A program made the position numbers and the translations under genes. Positions 11,412 through 22,714 of a stretch of 64,000 bases of DNA are shown in pieces. The DNA is from Metridium senile (lineage: Eukaryota > Cnidaria > Anthozoa > Actiniaria > Metridiidae). How positions within the stretch are numbered: the stretch's first letter is position 1; the number at the start of each line of letters is the position of its first letter. Where the stretch lies: contig OX459100.1 of the NCBI GenBank assembly GCA_949775045.1, positions 9,416,194-9,480,193 of the forward strand. Direction: 5' to 3'. The notes below the pieces were generated by a model. The model was given only the letters and a program-made list of their open reading frames with translations. It made no database searches and was not told the origin of the DNA.

Positions 11412-13683
11412 ATGGAAGTGTTTTGTTCACTTCGATCTCTTGTTGGAAGCGTATGTGGCTTTGATAAGAAAGATAGAAATCGTGATACACAAATTGTCTC
11501 TCTTGCATCATGCAAGAAAGATATTGGAAAACATTTATCTGGTCTAGGATTTGGAGGAGTCGAAAACGAGATCGATTTGATTTTGTGTCGAGCTGGCATT
11601 TTCAGTTGTGACGCAGATCGGCTAAGCTCTATGACAATATGTCCGCATCATCGCGCTGTACTTGGTTTGGGCTGGACAAGAGGATCTAGCACGAGGTGCA
11701 AAGTCCCACAAACAATTTCGCAGCATGGGAAGGGCAAGGGCAGTTGGCCTAAAGGGGATCGCGGTATAGGCAAGCAAGAGGCAATTTCAATACTTAACAA
11801 AACTGGAATTTTGATACAAGTTGGTTCAGGTAAGTTAATTGGATTATTCTAGTGAAATGCCAGAATCATCATAACTCAGGGACTGGTCATAAAGTATAGG
11901 GGAGGGGTGGAGAGGCGTAAAAAATTGTGGGGTGGGCCATAATTTTTGAGCATGAAAAAGGGGGTGGACCATGAAAAATTAAGCAACACACTGGGGGTAT
12001 TTGGGGGTATTTGTGGTGCATTGTATAGGGGTGGGCTACGTGTAACTATGCATAGACTAAAGGGCGGGTCAATAAAAGTCATTCCTTGTGAATTCTGAAT
12101 TTTCCGCCCCCCCCCCCCCCCCCCCATTCTTTATGACCAGTCCCTCACTATAATTTTTATTTAATTTTAAAGGTGTTTGCAGAAGATGCAGAGAAACTCT
12201 AATGCTTGTAGAACAGCTACCTCAATCTGAGGTAAAAATCCTTGAATCGAAATGCTCTACATTTCTCTTCTTTTCCTCTTGCTTTTTTCTTTCCTGTTTC
12301 TTTTCCCTTTTCTTTTTTTCTTTTTCCCCTTTTTGCTTCATTATTATATGTTTTTGAACGATAAATTAAACTTTCTAAGGCTTCATTTTGTATCAAATTT
12401 ATGTTTGTTTGTTTTTTTTCTTAAGGAAAAATCTGAAGTTAGCATAGCGAGTGAACCAACGTTAACTGACAAGCTTCATGAATTGTCAATTTTGGTAAGT
12501 ACATCGTAATAAATTGTTCACCAATCTCCTAATTGTCGATTAAAACAACAACAAAAACATCAAAATCACTGGTAATTGTCTACCCCTTTCTTCTCATCTC
12601 TTCTATTTCTTTATTTTCATTTTGTAGCTGTTTTCTAAAATAAACTTTAATACCGTAGGATAACGATGAATTGTGCACGAATACTGACAGTCCTTGGCCG
12701 CAGACACCTGAAACCACGCCCACCGTTTCGTGTACGCCATTCTCCCTATACAAGCCATCATCGGAAAAATCTCAACCACCAGTAACGTTAACCAGCCCAA
12801 AGGATAAGCTCAACTCTTTTTTATCTACAAGGGATATCAGTCCCATAAGGAGAATGAATCTGTCGTGGGAAGATGCCTCTGAAAGAACGAAAAGGCTTTA
12901 TACCCGCAAGGCAAGACAAGTTGTGAATGCAGTGTTAGATGAAATTTCACCCGATAACTCAGATATGTTGCTACAAGCAGTAAAAACATCCAATGTCTCT
13001 GATATTGATTCCACCCTGATGCAAGCCCTTGCGGAATGCTATAACAACGCGACTCACTGGAGCACTCGCAGACAGATACTGTCAATCATGGCTGACAAGG
13101 TTGGATTTAAGGAGCTACAAATGTGGATTCCGCAGATAACGCGGTACCGATTTAACATTGCGCGCCAGCATATCCTGCTCCATGGAAGAGGCTCTGTTAT
13201 CGAGCCCACTAAAAATACAAAGATATGTGTCTCACCTCAGAAACTCGATCACTTCCTGACATTTATAACCAGTACATCGGTCATTCAGGACCTACCGTTT
13301 GGTGAGAAGTCGCTAACGTTGTCGTCAAATACAAAGATCACTGTCCCGAATGTCATAAGGACTCTGATACCCGAGCAGATAGTGCAGCAATATCAGAGCT
13401 ACTGCGAAGAGTCTGATTTCACACCCTTGAGTCGCAGTACTCTATGCAGAATTTTAAAAGTCTGTTCTGCGTCAGTCCGAAAGTCTCTGCAAGGATTAGA
13501 CTACATATCAGCGGAAGGATCCAAGTCATTTGATGACTTAGAAGATATCGTAGCAAAACTAGGCGATGAACATGGGATGGGCCACACATGGGCGAAGGAT
13601 CAAAGCAACAAACTGAAACTTGCAAAACGGTATCTTAAAGGAGATTACAAGGTTAGTGTTGTTATCAAAATCATTATCATCAT

Positions 13684-13724
<41 letters not shown>

Positions 13725-13871
13725 GCAGCATTATTCTTATTAGCTTATTAGCTTATTATTATATCACCATCTTCATCGTCATCATCATCATGACCATCAT
13801 CATCATCATGACCGTCATTATCATTGCCTTCATCATCATCACCATCATCATCACCATCATCATCATTATTA

Positions 13872-13921
<50 letters not shown>

Positions 13922-13937
13922 GTTGTTGTTGTTGTTG

Positions 13938-14011
<74 letters not shown>

Positions 14012-16039
14012 AATTGTTCTCTCAATGTAAAACTGAAAAAGCTCTTTCCATAACAGGTACATGTAGCAGAAAGTTCAAGAGTCGCTGACCACTGTAGGGC
14101 ACACGCTCTAAGTCATAAAACGCGGAAGGACACTGATCATTATGTCAAATGTGACCATGAACACGATCTCCAATGTGACAGATGTAAACTGATTCCCTCT
14201 GTTTTTGACACTATTGACACAGCTTTTCAAACCACATCCATCCCGAACGAAGAAAAAGAAGAGATGACATACCTCGTTACACAATCCAAGAAGTGTATTG
14301 AAGCTTGGAAGGCCCATCTATTGCGCTCTGTTAACCAAGACGAAGCTAGATTAGACACCATCAAAAACTTAGACCCAAAGTCAGTTCTCATAGTCTTGGA
14401 TTGGGCCATGAAATTCCTCCCTAAAAAATACCGTGAAAGCCAATCAGATTGGTTCGGTAAGAGAGGAATTTCATGGCACATTGCTGTTGTGACAAGGAAG
14501 CTGGATTCAACAACAGAAACGCTAACCTTTGTCCATATCTTCCGGAAGTGTTCTCAAGACAGCCCAACTGTTGTGGCCATTGTAGAAGATGTAGTGAGAC
14601 AGCTGAAGTTAATTATGCCAGCAGTTCAGAATGTATACCTACGTCAAGATAATGCTGGGTGTTACCATAGCGCACCTACAACACTCGCGCTTCAGCAGAT
14701 AGCCACAAAGTACAATGTTAAGATGAGATTGGATTTCTCGGATCCACAAGGAGGAAAAGGTTCCTGTGATCGTAAAGCTGCTTCACTTAAGAACAAGATA
14801 AAGATGTATCTCAATTCAGGACATGATGTCAATTCCGCCGACCAATTGAAAGCTGCTATTGAGTCCCTTGGTGGTGTTCCAGGTGTCAGTGTAACTCTGT
14901 GCGATCTTCCGACTATTCCCGATGTCGAGGCACCAAAATGGGATGGCATCAGCTTCATCAACAACTTCGAATATCACAAAGATGATGGGATTCGAACCTG
15001 GAGGGAATATGGAATTGGCCCTGGTAAATTCCTGCAATGGAGCAGCTTCAGTATAGCGGATAAGTACCCAATACCCCAGCTGAACATAGCTAGTGAAACT
15101 GCTTTTCCAACGAATGCCTTTGTTGCACTGAAAACAAGAAGCAAGCCAGCTGAACCATCAGGCGCAGATGATACAGGTGTAACGGGATCCGAACACACTG
15201 ACGAGGAGAGTGGAAGCACAACAGTCAGCAAGCTGTTTTCTTGTCCAAATGAGGGGTGTGTCAAAAGCTACCAAAGATTTTCATCCCTGCAACATCATCT
15301 AGACATTGGAAAGCACATCTATGCGTTAGAACGCGAAACGCTTTTCGACAAAGCAATGTTGTCGTATGCCAAAAAGCTGGAAGAAGGCACCAGCAGCATT
15401 CAAAACCCGCCAGAAGCTCACCATGGTGTTTCTCAAACATTGGATTTCCACGAACCTTTGGAGATGGGATGGGCATTGAAGTCAACTTCACCAAGAAAGC
15501 GCTTGACGCCTATACAGAAAGAATATCTTACCAGGCATTTTGACATAGGAGAACAAACGGGCCATAAAGTTGATCCCGCGAACGTGTCTGCATCTATGAG
15601 AAAGGCGAGAAATGCCGATGGCACGCGTTTGTTTGAAACATCAGATTTCCTCACGCCCAGACAAATCTCAAGTTTTTTCTCTCGTTTGGCCAAAAAAAGA
15701 AGACAAGTTGACAGAAGCGACACGGAGGATGACGACGATGAAGAAGAATTCACTGAACAGTTACAGGAAGAACAGTTTTATGAACTTACCGATGAGATTA
15801 TGAAGGAAATTTCTATTTCCCACCCTATACTTTTCGAAGCACACAACATATGTGAACTGACTGCAAAGTCAAGATTGAACAAATTCTCCGTACAAATGCT
15901 TCAAGAGATCTGCGACTATTTTGAACTCGAACTGACTCCTTCTATGAAGAAAAATAAACGAGTTACAAAGAAACCATACATCGATCTCATCAGTGAATTG
16001 GTGGCAAACTGCACCTGCAGCAGTAGTTCCCAAGACTGA
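11412..16039 (+). CDS. Zinc-finger transposase, five exons, copy 1
   Basis: Exons 11412-11829, 12173-12231, 12426-12494, 12659-13651 and 14057-16039 join in frame (3,522 nt, 1,173 residues) with GT-AG junctions. The first two exons have Cys/His pairs that look zinc-binding (ICPHHR, VCRRCRETL). Exon 5 opens with another Cys/His cluster (HC, HEHDLQCDRC). The likely RNase H-like core holds LIVLDWAMKF (Asp628), VYLRQDNAGCYHS (Asp711) and DFSDPQGGKGSCDR (Asp751 as possible third acid). A C2H2 finger follows (Cys909, Cys914, His927, His933), then a basic LTPRQISSFFSRLAKKRR segment, an acidic run and a SAP-like tail. No frame break is seen, so it may be active. Catalytic residues are inferred. Introns carry a MITE and a 350-bp microsatellite. 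Confidence 0.85.
11879..12144 (+). mobile_element. GGGACTGGTCATAAAG MITE inside transposase intron, copy 1
   Basis: Ends are GGGACTGGTCATAAAGTA and its near complement, flanked by TCA at 11876-11878 and 12145-12147 (3-bp target duplication). The interior is G-rich on this strand (GGGGTGGGCC, GGGGGTATTTGGGGGTA). It is nested in the first intron of the transposase, so it inserted before the two transposon copies separated. Other copies are at 23182-23447 and, inverted, 32106-32388. Confidence 0.88.
13665..14010. repeat. Compound (TCA)n(CAG)n(TTA)n microsatellite in transposase intron
   Basis: Runs of TCA, CAG, TCA, TTA, TTG and TTA trinucleotides fill most of intron 13652-14056. Long homopolymeric reading frames appear on both strands but are artefacts of the trinucleotide repeat. 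The splice sites GTTAGT and CATAACAG lie on each side. Confidence 0.92.
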
Positions 16040-16143
16040 TGTAAGTATATCATCATCGTATTGTTATATTATGTATAGTTATGACTGATAATATTTATTG
16101 CTACTATTGTAATAATAATTATTATTATTATCATTATCATTAT

Positions 16144-16215
<72 letters not shown>

Positions 16216-16462
16216 TATTATTATTATATTATTATTTTTATTATTATTGATGAATAGTAGAGACTGTCCACATCATCAAATTCAAACCGAGCAGGTCTGA
16301 TAAAATTGTTCACATCATTCTAAATTAATTGATTATTATTTAATTAATCGAGAAAGCTATAAAAATGTGATTTTCATTATTTCTCTTATGTGTTTTCATT
16401 TAGCTTACAGGTGTATAATCCCAGCATTGGAACAAAGCGATCGGCTAAACCTACTGAAAGGT
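16040..16462 (+). other. Transposase 3' region with UTR intron and (CAT)n
   Basis: GTAAGT lies 2 nt after the stop codon, and TTTAGCTTACAG about 370 bp later is a good acceptor, suggesting an intron in the 3' UTR. The stretch between holds a long TCA/ATT microsatellite (16103-16250). The same arrangement is in copy 2. Confidence 0.5.
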
Positions 16463-16662
16463 AACAAAAACTCCGGTTACGTGTACCGTTATAAAATTTA
16501 GGCTATTTGCCATAAATCTGTATATCTAAAGTAAAAAGGATGAAATTACTAATCCCTGTATAATAAAAAACGAAGAAAAAAGAGGGGAATAAATGACAGA
16601 TCATTTGATATTATATTGTATCGCGTGACTTACAAGTGTAAAAATAGCTCATAGTAATTATC

Positions 16663-17643
16663 CTAATTAGCATACTTGTTTGTTTACTTAGTCTAAGTGC
16701 TGTTCAAAGTTCTATTTAAAACCATGAGTGATCGTCATGGAATTGACTATCAGACCCTTGTACGTTTATATAAGGCTAAATCCAGGAAGAAATGGTTTAA
16801 ATCCTCTAAGCTATTGACCTGTTGACGTTCCTGGGAAGCGATCGGAAGTAATCGATTGACGCCACACTCGGCACGACAAAGACTGACTCAGACGATGCAC
16901 AAGCAGAACGGCAAAGAGGTAGATTTTACAGCTATTTTTCGCATTAGTAAAACCTCAATTAGTAAGCAAGGCTTAATTGTAGATATAACTAACAATTTGG
17001 GATTGTTTTTTGAGGTTTTATTAGGAATTATTATCAAACATAACAGTTAACGGAAGTATGCGTCACGGTCTGAACAGTGAGGTCAAGGTCACGTAAACAC
17101 GATTTACACCAACCTTTGAATAGCTCTTGTGAAGCACATATTTATTTGCCCAAAGAAATCTATACACCATTCGAAAGCAAATTTATTCCTCTATCAATGT
17201 GCTGAATCTTGTTTGATTTAAAGGTTTATCGCATGGTGAAAACGATATTTATCTAAAACACACTTTCGACGAGTCAAATTACCTCACTTCGTAAATAAAA
17301 TTATTTTTGATCTTTGAACTAGAGCAAACTTTTCCAAAATCACGCAAATGAATGTTAAAATACCAAATAACAATGTTATAAGATGTTTGGCTTCTAAGGT
17401 TTATTTTTTCTTTGTAATCGAGACGATCAAAGTTGCCTTTGATTTAGGCCGCAAAAACGGCGATCTCGAGGGCTCGACAATAAATCGTAATTTTCTCGAA
17501 AATAAAAAATATTTTTTCAAAAAAAACTTCATACTGCTTTTCCTTGTATGATAATGTATCCTGTGGCAAAGTTTGAGCGAAATCAGAAAATGCAACGTTG
17601 CCACGGATTTTCGAATATGCTTGATTCTTCCTGACATTGGCTC
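16663..17643 (-). repeat. Right TIR of transposon copy 1
   Basis: Inverted partner of 10149-11121. At the tip it has AGAGCCAATGTCAGGA where the left TIR has AGAGCCGAAGTCAGGA, and a few short indels. Confidence 0.88.
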
Positions 17644-17848
17644 TTAACCTTTTTCATGTTATTTTTTTTGATGAACCTTCTACTGCTTGGAAACCTCTAA
17701 AAATGAAGCAGTGAATTCAAATACACTATAAGTGTTCATAATTAATGATGTTGCTAATCTATTTGCTGAGTTAAAAAAAAAGGAACACAAAGTGTTCACG
17801 GTTCGAGTATCCTCACTGTAACACAGCATTTGATTTTTGTTTTTGTAG

Positions 17849-18207
17849 GTTCTACACTACGGTCTGCATTTGAGTGTTTAAAAAAGAAAAAACTACGAAA
17901 TGCTCTAAATACTTACACTCTAAAACAAAACCTCAAGATTTGCCTTGACCCTGAACAGCCTATGGGAAATGATTACCGACAGCTTGCTGAGAGTTTTGGA
18001 TATGACTGTAGAAAAATACGGTACTTGGGATTAAGTCCAACCAAAAAGTCACCAACAGTAACACTTCTAGAAGATAAGAGTGGGTGCACAATTGAACAAT
18101 TACGTGGTAAATTGATAAACATGGAAAGAGATGATGCAGTTGAGATCATTGATGAGTACATCAAAAACCAAGGTTGCAACTGTGAAAATTGTGGCAGTCT
18201 TCGTTAA
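17849..18207 (+). CDS. Terminal exon with a death domain, upstream exons not found
   Basis: A splice acceptor (GATTTTTGTTTTTGTAG) precedes an open frame of about 119 codons ending in TAA at 18205-18207. The core reads LKICLDPEQPMGNDYRQLAE, then SPT.TLLEDKSGCTIEQLRG and MERDDAVEIIDEY, which is the pattern of a death domain (six-helix adaptor fold; compare UNC5- or IRAK-type proteins). It ends with CNCENC. The acceptor requires an upstream exon ending in phase 1, but 200 bp upstream lies transposon copy 1 and beyond that the CEP76-like gene on the other strand. Upstream exons may have been cut off by rearrangement, lie beyond the transposon, or be missing from the assembly. It could also be an isolated fragment. 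Confidence 0.65.
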
Positions 18208-18469
18208 GAACACTTATTCACAAATTGGAAACAACACTCAAGACTTCTCAAGACTTTATTTTTTGTACTAATTAGCTTATAGCAGTGTTTGCAGTGCAAG
18301 CATTAAAGGGAACAAGTCACAAATATTTCTGAATATATTTTGTAATGTTACTTTGTTGGAAAACCACTTGTTTTATCAAATGTTGTGCAAAACAAAGTAC
18401 AGAATAGCAAATCATTTACGATTCTTTAAAAAGATTGTAAATAATAGTCCACAAAAATATTCACTGGCT

Positions 18470-18612
18470 AAACTTCTTCACTCCAACGAAGAGCTAATTA
18501 AAGCTTGAAAAGTCATTAAAGCTAAGTTAACATTTGTTATGGTTACAAATTTTATCCTGTTACCTATCGTTTATATCAAACACTGAAGCAGCCTATACTA
18601 GTTTATTCGCTA
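18470..18612 (-). repeat. Dispersed GCTAGT/AACGTC repeat copy
   Basis: Inverted, diverged relative of 5185-5356: ACCTATCGTTTATATCAAAC followed by CTATACTAGTTTATTCGCTA. The CTCGAAACGTCA part is decayed here (GCTTGAAAAGTCA). Confidence 0.65.
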
Positions 18613-19507
18613 GTTTCTATTTATTCTTTTTACTGTCTATATACCCTAGGTACCAGAGGTTATTTTCTACTTGCTCTAGTTAGCTTTGTAAATTTGACGG
18701 TTTGTGATGCAATGAGAATCCAATGTCTGGCCCAAAGAGCTTAGAAACTCACTTCTATGTTGACTAAATTAACACTCAATTATAGCTATATTTGGAACCT
18801 AATCTGGTCAAGTTGTCAAATTATGTCCAATCAAACGTCTTCAAAGACTTAAACCAATAGGAAGGCCAGGGTCAAATACTAACCATCTGCTTGTGATTGG
18901 CTTGACGAATCCAAAAGACTTGGCCTGTGGATTTCTCTTGAGAATAACGAACAAGACCTACTAATGATAAATACCAATACTGGATCAAGAAACCCTCTAG
19001 TATCTAGGGTACTGTCTTTTGTTCACCAATTTATTCATATCATTTTTGGTTGCATTATCATGAGGAATTAGTAGTATATTTATTTTTTGTTAATATTTTT
19101 TCTTATTTTAAAATATTTTTTTTTTTTTCAGAGGAATTAGTAGTATATCTATTTTTGTTATTTTTCAGAGCTTAGAACAGACTTGAATTAGCGCTTTATA
19201 AGCAAATTATTATTTTTATTATATATTTTAATTAGGGTTTTCAAATAAAATGATCTAGTCATTAAATTTATTCCACAAACGTTTTTCTAGTTTTATTCTT
19301 TTAAACAGTGCATTTTGTAAACTCAACAACTTTGAATCTTTAATAAACAATCTTAAAACAATGCGTGTGCTTTTTTTTATAAATAAAATAACTTTTATAA
19401 CTGTAACAATATTTTCTCATATTCTTTTGTAATTTTCAAAAAAGAAACTTCACATGCCTGACATTAAATAATAGGAGACAGAAAATAGAACTAAATGAAA
19501 TTGTATT

Positions 19508-19680
19508 ATCATATGACCCGTATTTTGCCCTGCGTGCGCTCTTAAGAAAACCTTTATGAAAAAGTCATGTGATGGATCCCTACGGCTTTTTCCATCTGGT
19601 CCGTACAAACACGTAAGGACCTGCTAGTCGAAACATTACAAGAAAATGGTGCGCGCCAGGCAAAATATATGGGTCATGAT
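19508..19680. mobile_element. Foldback MITE, 173 bp
   Basis: ATCATATGACCCGTATTTTG at one end matches the complement of CAAAATATATGGGTCATGAT at the other, and the inner CCCTGCGTGCGC pairs with GCGCGCCAGG. Non-coding. Confidence 0.75.
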
Positions 19681-19689
19681 AAAAAACGT

Positions 19690-19801
19690 ATTGACTGAGT
19701 TAGGTCGGGCCATACGGAAAAATATTTGGCTCTTGGTCATTTGTATCATGTCATGACCGCGAGCCAAATGTTTTCCCATACGGCCCTCCCACTCAGTCAA
19801 T
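19690..19801. mobile_element. Foldback MITE, 112 bp
   Basis: ATTGACTGAGT and ACTCAGTCAAT ends, then GGGCCATACGG / CCATACGGCCC and TTTGGCTC / GAGCCAAA. It lies 9 bp after the preceding foldback element. Confidence 0.75.
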
Positions 19802-20689
19802 AAGTACTTAGTACTTAATAGACATTTTGCATTGTAGCATAAGATACTACTACCATAACCAGAATGCTGTCAATATTCGCTTTCACAGTTCCCTTTGCCA
19901 TTTTGAAAGGTAGTCATGACTTTGCATTGAAACAAGACAAACAGTGAGCTTGCAATGATAGAGACATGGATAATTGTCCAATCTAGTGTCACAAGCTCAC
20001 CTTTCTTTGATGCAAAGGCCTGGCTATTTTAAAAATGGCACAGAGAACTGTCAAAGGGGCTACTAGACACTTACCAGCATGCTTTGTGTTGTTTGTTTTG
20101 ACAAATTTGCCATATATAACAAAAAAAACCTTAAACAAAACGCTAAACAATTTAGTAGGAGTGCAAGAAATACTCACTCACCTCATAAGAGATATCAAAA
20201 TGTCTGAATTTACAATTTTCATAGTCCACGAAATTGAGTCTTTCGAGTGGTGCATGCTAGTAAATGACTGTTGGTCTTTAAGAAAATATCCAATATTTAC
20301 TGACCTCTAATAATAACTAACAGTTATTGCAAATCAGTGAAATTATATTTTGAAACGTTTTTGAATTTATTACAACTTGTCTTTTTACAATATTTTTCTG
20401 CTTTTATATACTATAAAGACCCATAAATTGGCTTTGATAAACATTTGAATCAGAATATGGCTATCAGTTTCAAATTCAGTGCAAACTTTTAAACCATGAA
20501 ATAAAATGAAAATTGTGCTACCTAACAGTGTTACTTATTGGCTGTTAGACACACTACAAACAAGGAAGGCTGTAACAAGGTAATGTTTCTTTTATATTTG
20601 ATGTTTGTGCTTGAATGATAGCAAGTACTCAAACAAGTCTAAATAATAACTATTTTGGTAGAGTGCTAACAGTATACCCATAAGATAAA

Positions 20690-20909
20690 AATGATATAGG
20701 TAATAAAATGAAAGTTGTAATGTAAAAAAATGTTGACTTAACTGATGTTTCAAGGTTTAGCCCTTCGTCAGAGTAAAAGGAAGGGCTAAAGCTGGAAACG
20801 TCATAAAGTTAAGTCAGCATTTTTTACGGTGTTGCAACTTTCATTATATTTAACCTATCGTTTATATCACTGATGCACCCTATACTAGTTTACTCGCTAG
20901 TTTCCATTA
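20690..20909. repeat. Dispersed GCTAGT/AACGTC repeat copy
   Basis: Contains GATATAGGTAATAAAATGAAAG, two facing copies of the AAGGGCTAAAGCTGGAAACG-type motif, and TATACTAGTTTACTCGCTAG at the right end; most of it folds back. It ends 28 bp before the gap. Confidence 0.7.
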
Positions 20910-20937
20910 AATAAAAGTTACTAAATAGTAATTTTAA

Positions 20938-21137
20938 NNNNNNNNNNNNNNNNNNNNNNNNNNNNNNNNNNNNNNNNNNNNNNNNNNNNNNNNNNNNNNN
21001 NNNNNNNNNNNNNNNNNNNNNNNNNNNNNNNNNNNNNNNNNNNNNNNNNNNNNNNNNNNNNNNNNNNNNNNNNNNNNNNNNNNNNNNNNNNNNNNNNNNN
21101 NNNNNNNNNNNNNNNNNNNNNNNNNNNNNNNNNNNNN
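20938..21137. other. Assembly gap (200 N)
   Basis: Exactly 200 undetermined bases. The round number suggests a scaffolding gap of unknown true length. It lies between the two transposon copies, so the join across it deserves caution. Confidence 0.98.
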
Positions 21138-21447
21138 GACATAATTCTCATCTTTTTTTTCTTATTTTAAAGAGCTTGCTATACCAAAGACTTCAATTAA
21201 GTATCACAGATCAACATTCTTTTATTATGGGCACCATAGTGGTTAACCACGCACCAGTATGGTTATCACTCAGAGTCCTGGCTCACCATGGATTATATGA
21301 GTACAGTTTGTTTGATGTTGCTCTCTCCCTTACCACAAGGGTTTCACGGTTCTACTTCCTCATCAAAACCAAGATGAGAGCCAATTTCTTTAATATGTAA
21401 AATACAAGAGAAATTCCTTACAGTGAGGTTACTGGAGCTGTGAACGC
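21138..21447. other. Left flank of transposon copy 2
   Basis: An open stretch on the plus strand (21176-21400) reads as low-interest repeat-like sequence. On the minus strand, from the TTAA back to 21429, the frame of the DUF3504 gene would stay open for about ten codons up to a GTAAGG, then continue to a TGA near 21343-21345 if unspliced. No gene is firmly recognised. Confidence 0.4.
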
Positions 21448-21451
21448 TTAA

Positions 21452-22424
21452 GAGCCGAAGTCAGGAAAAACCAAACATCTCGTGGCAACGGTCCATTTTC
21501 TGATTTCTTTCAAACTTTGCCACAGAATACATTATCATACAAGGGAAAGCAGTAAGATTTTTTTTTTGAAAAAAATATTTTTATTTTCGAGAAAATTACG
21601 ATTTATTGTCAAACCGTCGAGATCGCCGTTTTGGCGGCCAAAAATGAAGGCAACTTTGATCGTCTCGATTACAAAGAAAAAATAAACCTTAGAAGCCAAA
21701 CATCTTATAACATTGTTGTTTGGTCTTTTAACATTCATTTGCGTGATTTTGGAAAAGTTTGCTCTAGTTCAAAGATCAAAAATAATTTTATTTACGAAGT
21801 GAGGTAATTTGACTCGTCGAAAGTGTGTTTTAGATAAATATCGTTTTCACCATGCGATAAACCTTTAAATCAAACAAGATTCAGCATATTGATAGAGGAA
21901 TAACTTTGCTTTCGAATGGTGTATAGATTTCTTTGGGCAAATAAATATGTGCTTCACAAGAGCTAATCAAAGGTTGGTGTAAATCGTGTTTACGTGACCT
22001 TGACCTCACTGTTCAGACCGTGACGCATACTTCCGTTACTTGATATATTTGATAATAATTCCTAATAAAACCTCAAAAAAACAATCCCAAATTGTTAGTT
22101 AAATCTACAATTAAGCCTTGCTTACTAATTATGGTTTTACTAATGCGAAAAATAGCTGTAAAATCTACCTCTTTGCCGTTCTGCTTGTGCATCGTCTGAG
22201 TCAGTCTTTGTCGTGCCGAGTGTGGCGTCAATCGATTACTTCCGATCGCTTCCCAGGAACGTCAACAGGTCAATAGCTTAGAGGATTTAAACCATTTCTT
22301 CCTGGATTTAGCCTTATACAAACGTACAAGGGTCTGATAGTCAATTCCATGACGATCACTCATGGTTTTAAATAGAACTTTGAACAGCACTTAGACTAAG
22401 TAAACAAACAAGTATGCTAATAAG
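21452..22424 (+). repeat. Left TIR of transposon copy 2
   Basis: Same sequence as 10149-11121 as far as I can read it. Pairs with 27963-28943. Confidence 0.88.
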
Positions 22425-22714
22425 GAGAAGCGCACGGCCTCCAATAAAAGTATAGAGGGGGGAGGGGTGTGTAAAGTGTTGTCATCTCAGATCGTTCAAA
22501 TCGTTAAACTATTTATTTTACTTTTTACCTGATTGCTTGCTTTATTGGTCATTCAGTTTATGGGTCGGTACTATTTTTGAACGAAAAGTAAGCAAGGCCG
22601 TTGACACATTTTTTTATTTACAATGACTCCCATCACCTCCCCTACTCAAGAGAACTCTAGATACGTAAAAGCACTAGCTTGATATAATTAAAAAAACTTG
22701 TTAATTGCTGCAAG

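Larger units (their letters stand above)
10149..17643 (+). mobile_element. 7.5-kb DNA transposon with long TIRs, copy 1
   Basis: Both ends read TTAAGAGCC inward, with TTAA at 10145-10148 and 17644-17647 as the target duplication. Inverted repeats of about 975 bp (10149-11121 and 16663-17643) enclose a five-exon transposase gene. The two TIRs differ at roughly one base in ten near the ends. TTAA duplication is typical of piggyBac and Kolobok; the end bases and protein do not look like classical piggyBac, so the superfamily is left open. It lies 15 bp upstream of the CEP76-like ATG. Confidence 0.92.
18208..20937. other. Inter-element spacer with repeats, no further gene
   Basis: AT-rich DNA between the death-domain exon and the assembly gap. 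It holds the two GCTAGT-type repeats and two foldback elements listed separately. AATAAA-like sites near 19340 could serve the death-domain transcript, but this is not certain. No other coding exon is recognised. Confidence 0.5.

Noticed and set aside
13748..14062. Poly-Asn, poly-Ile and poly-Leu proteins on both strands (also in copy 2 at 25051-25365)
   Set aside because: They are translations of an intronic TTA/TCA microsatellite; the transposase splice sites lie on either side.
19989..20177. Upstream exon of the CEP76-like gene in the inter-element segment
   Set aside because: The minus-strand frame has no resemblance to the CEP76 N terminus and no convincing splice sites.
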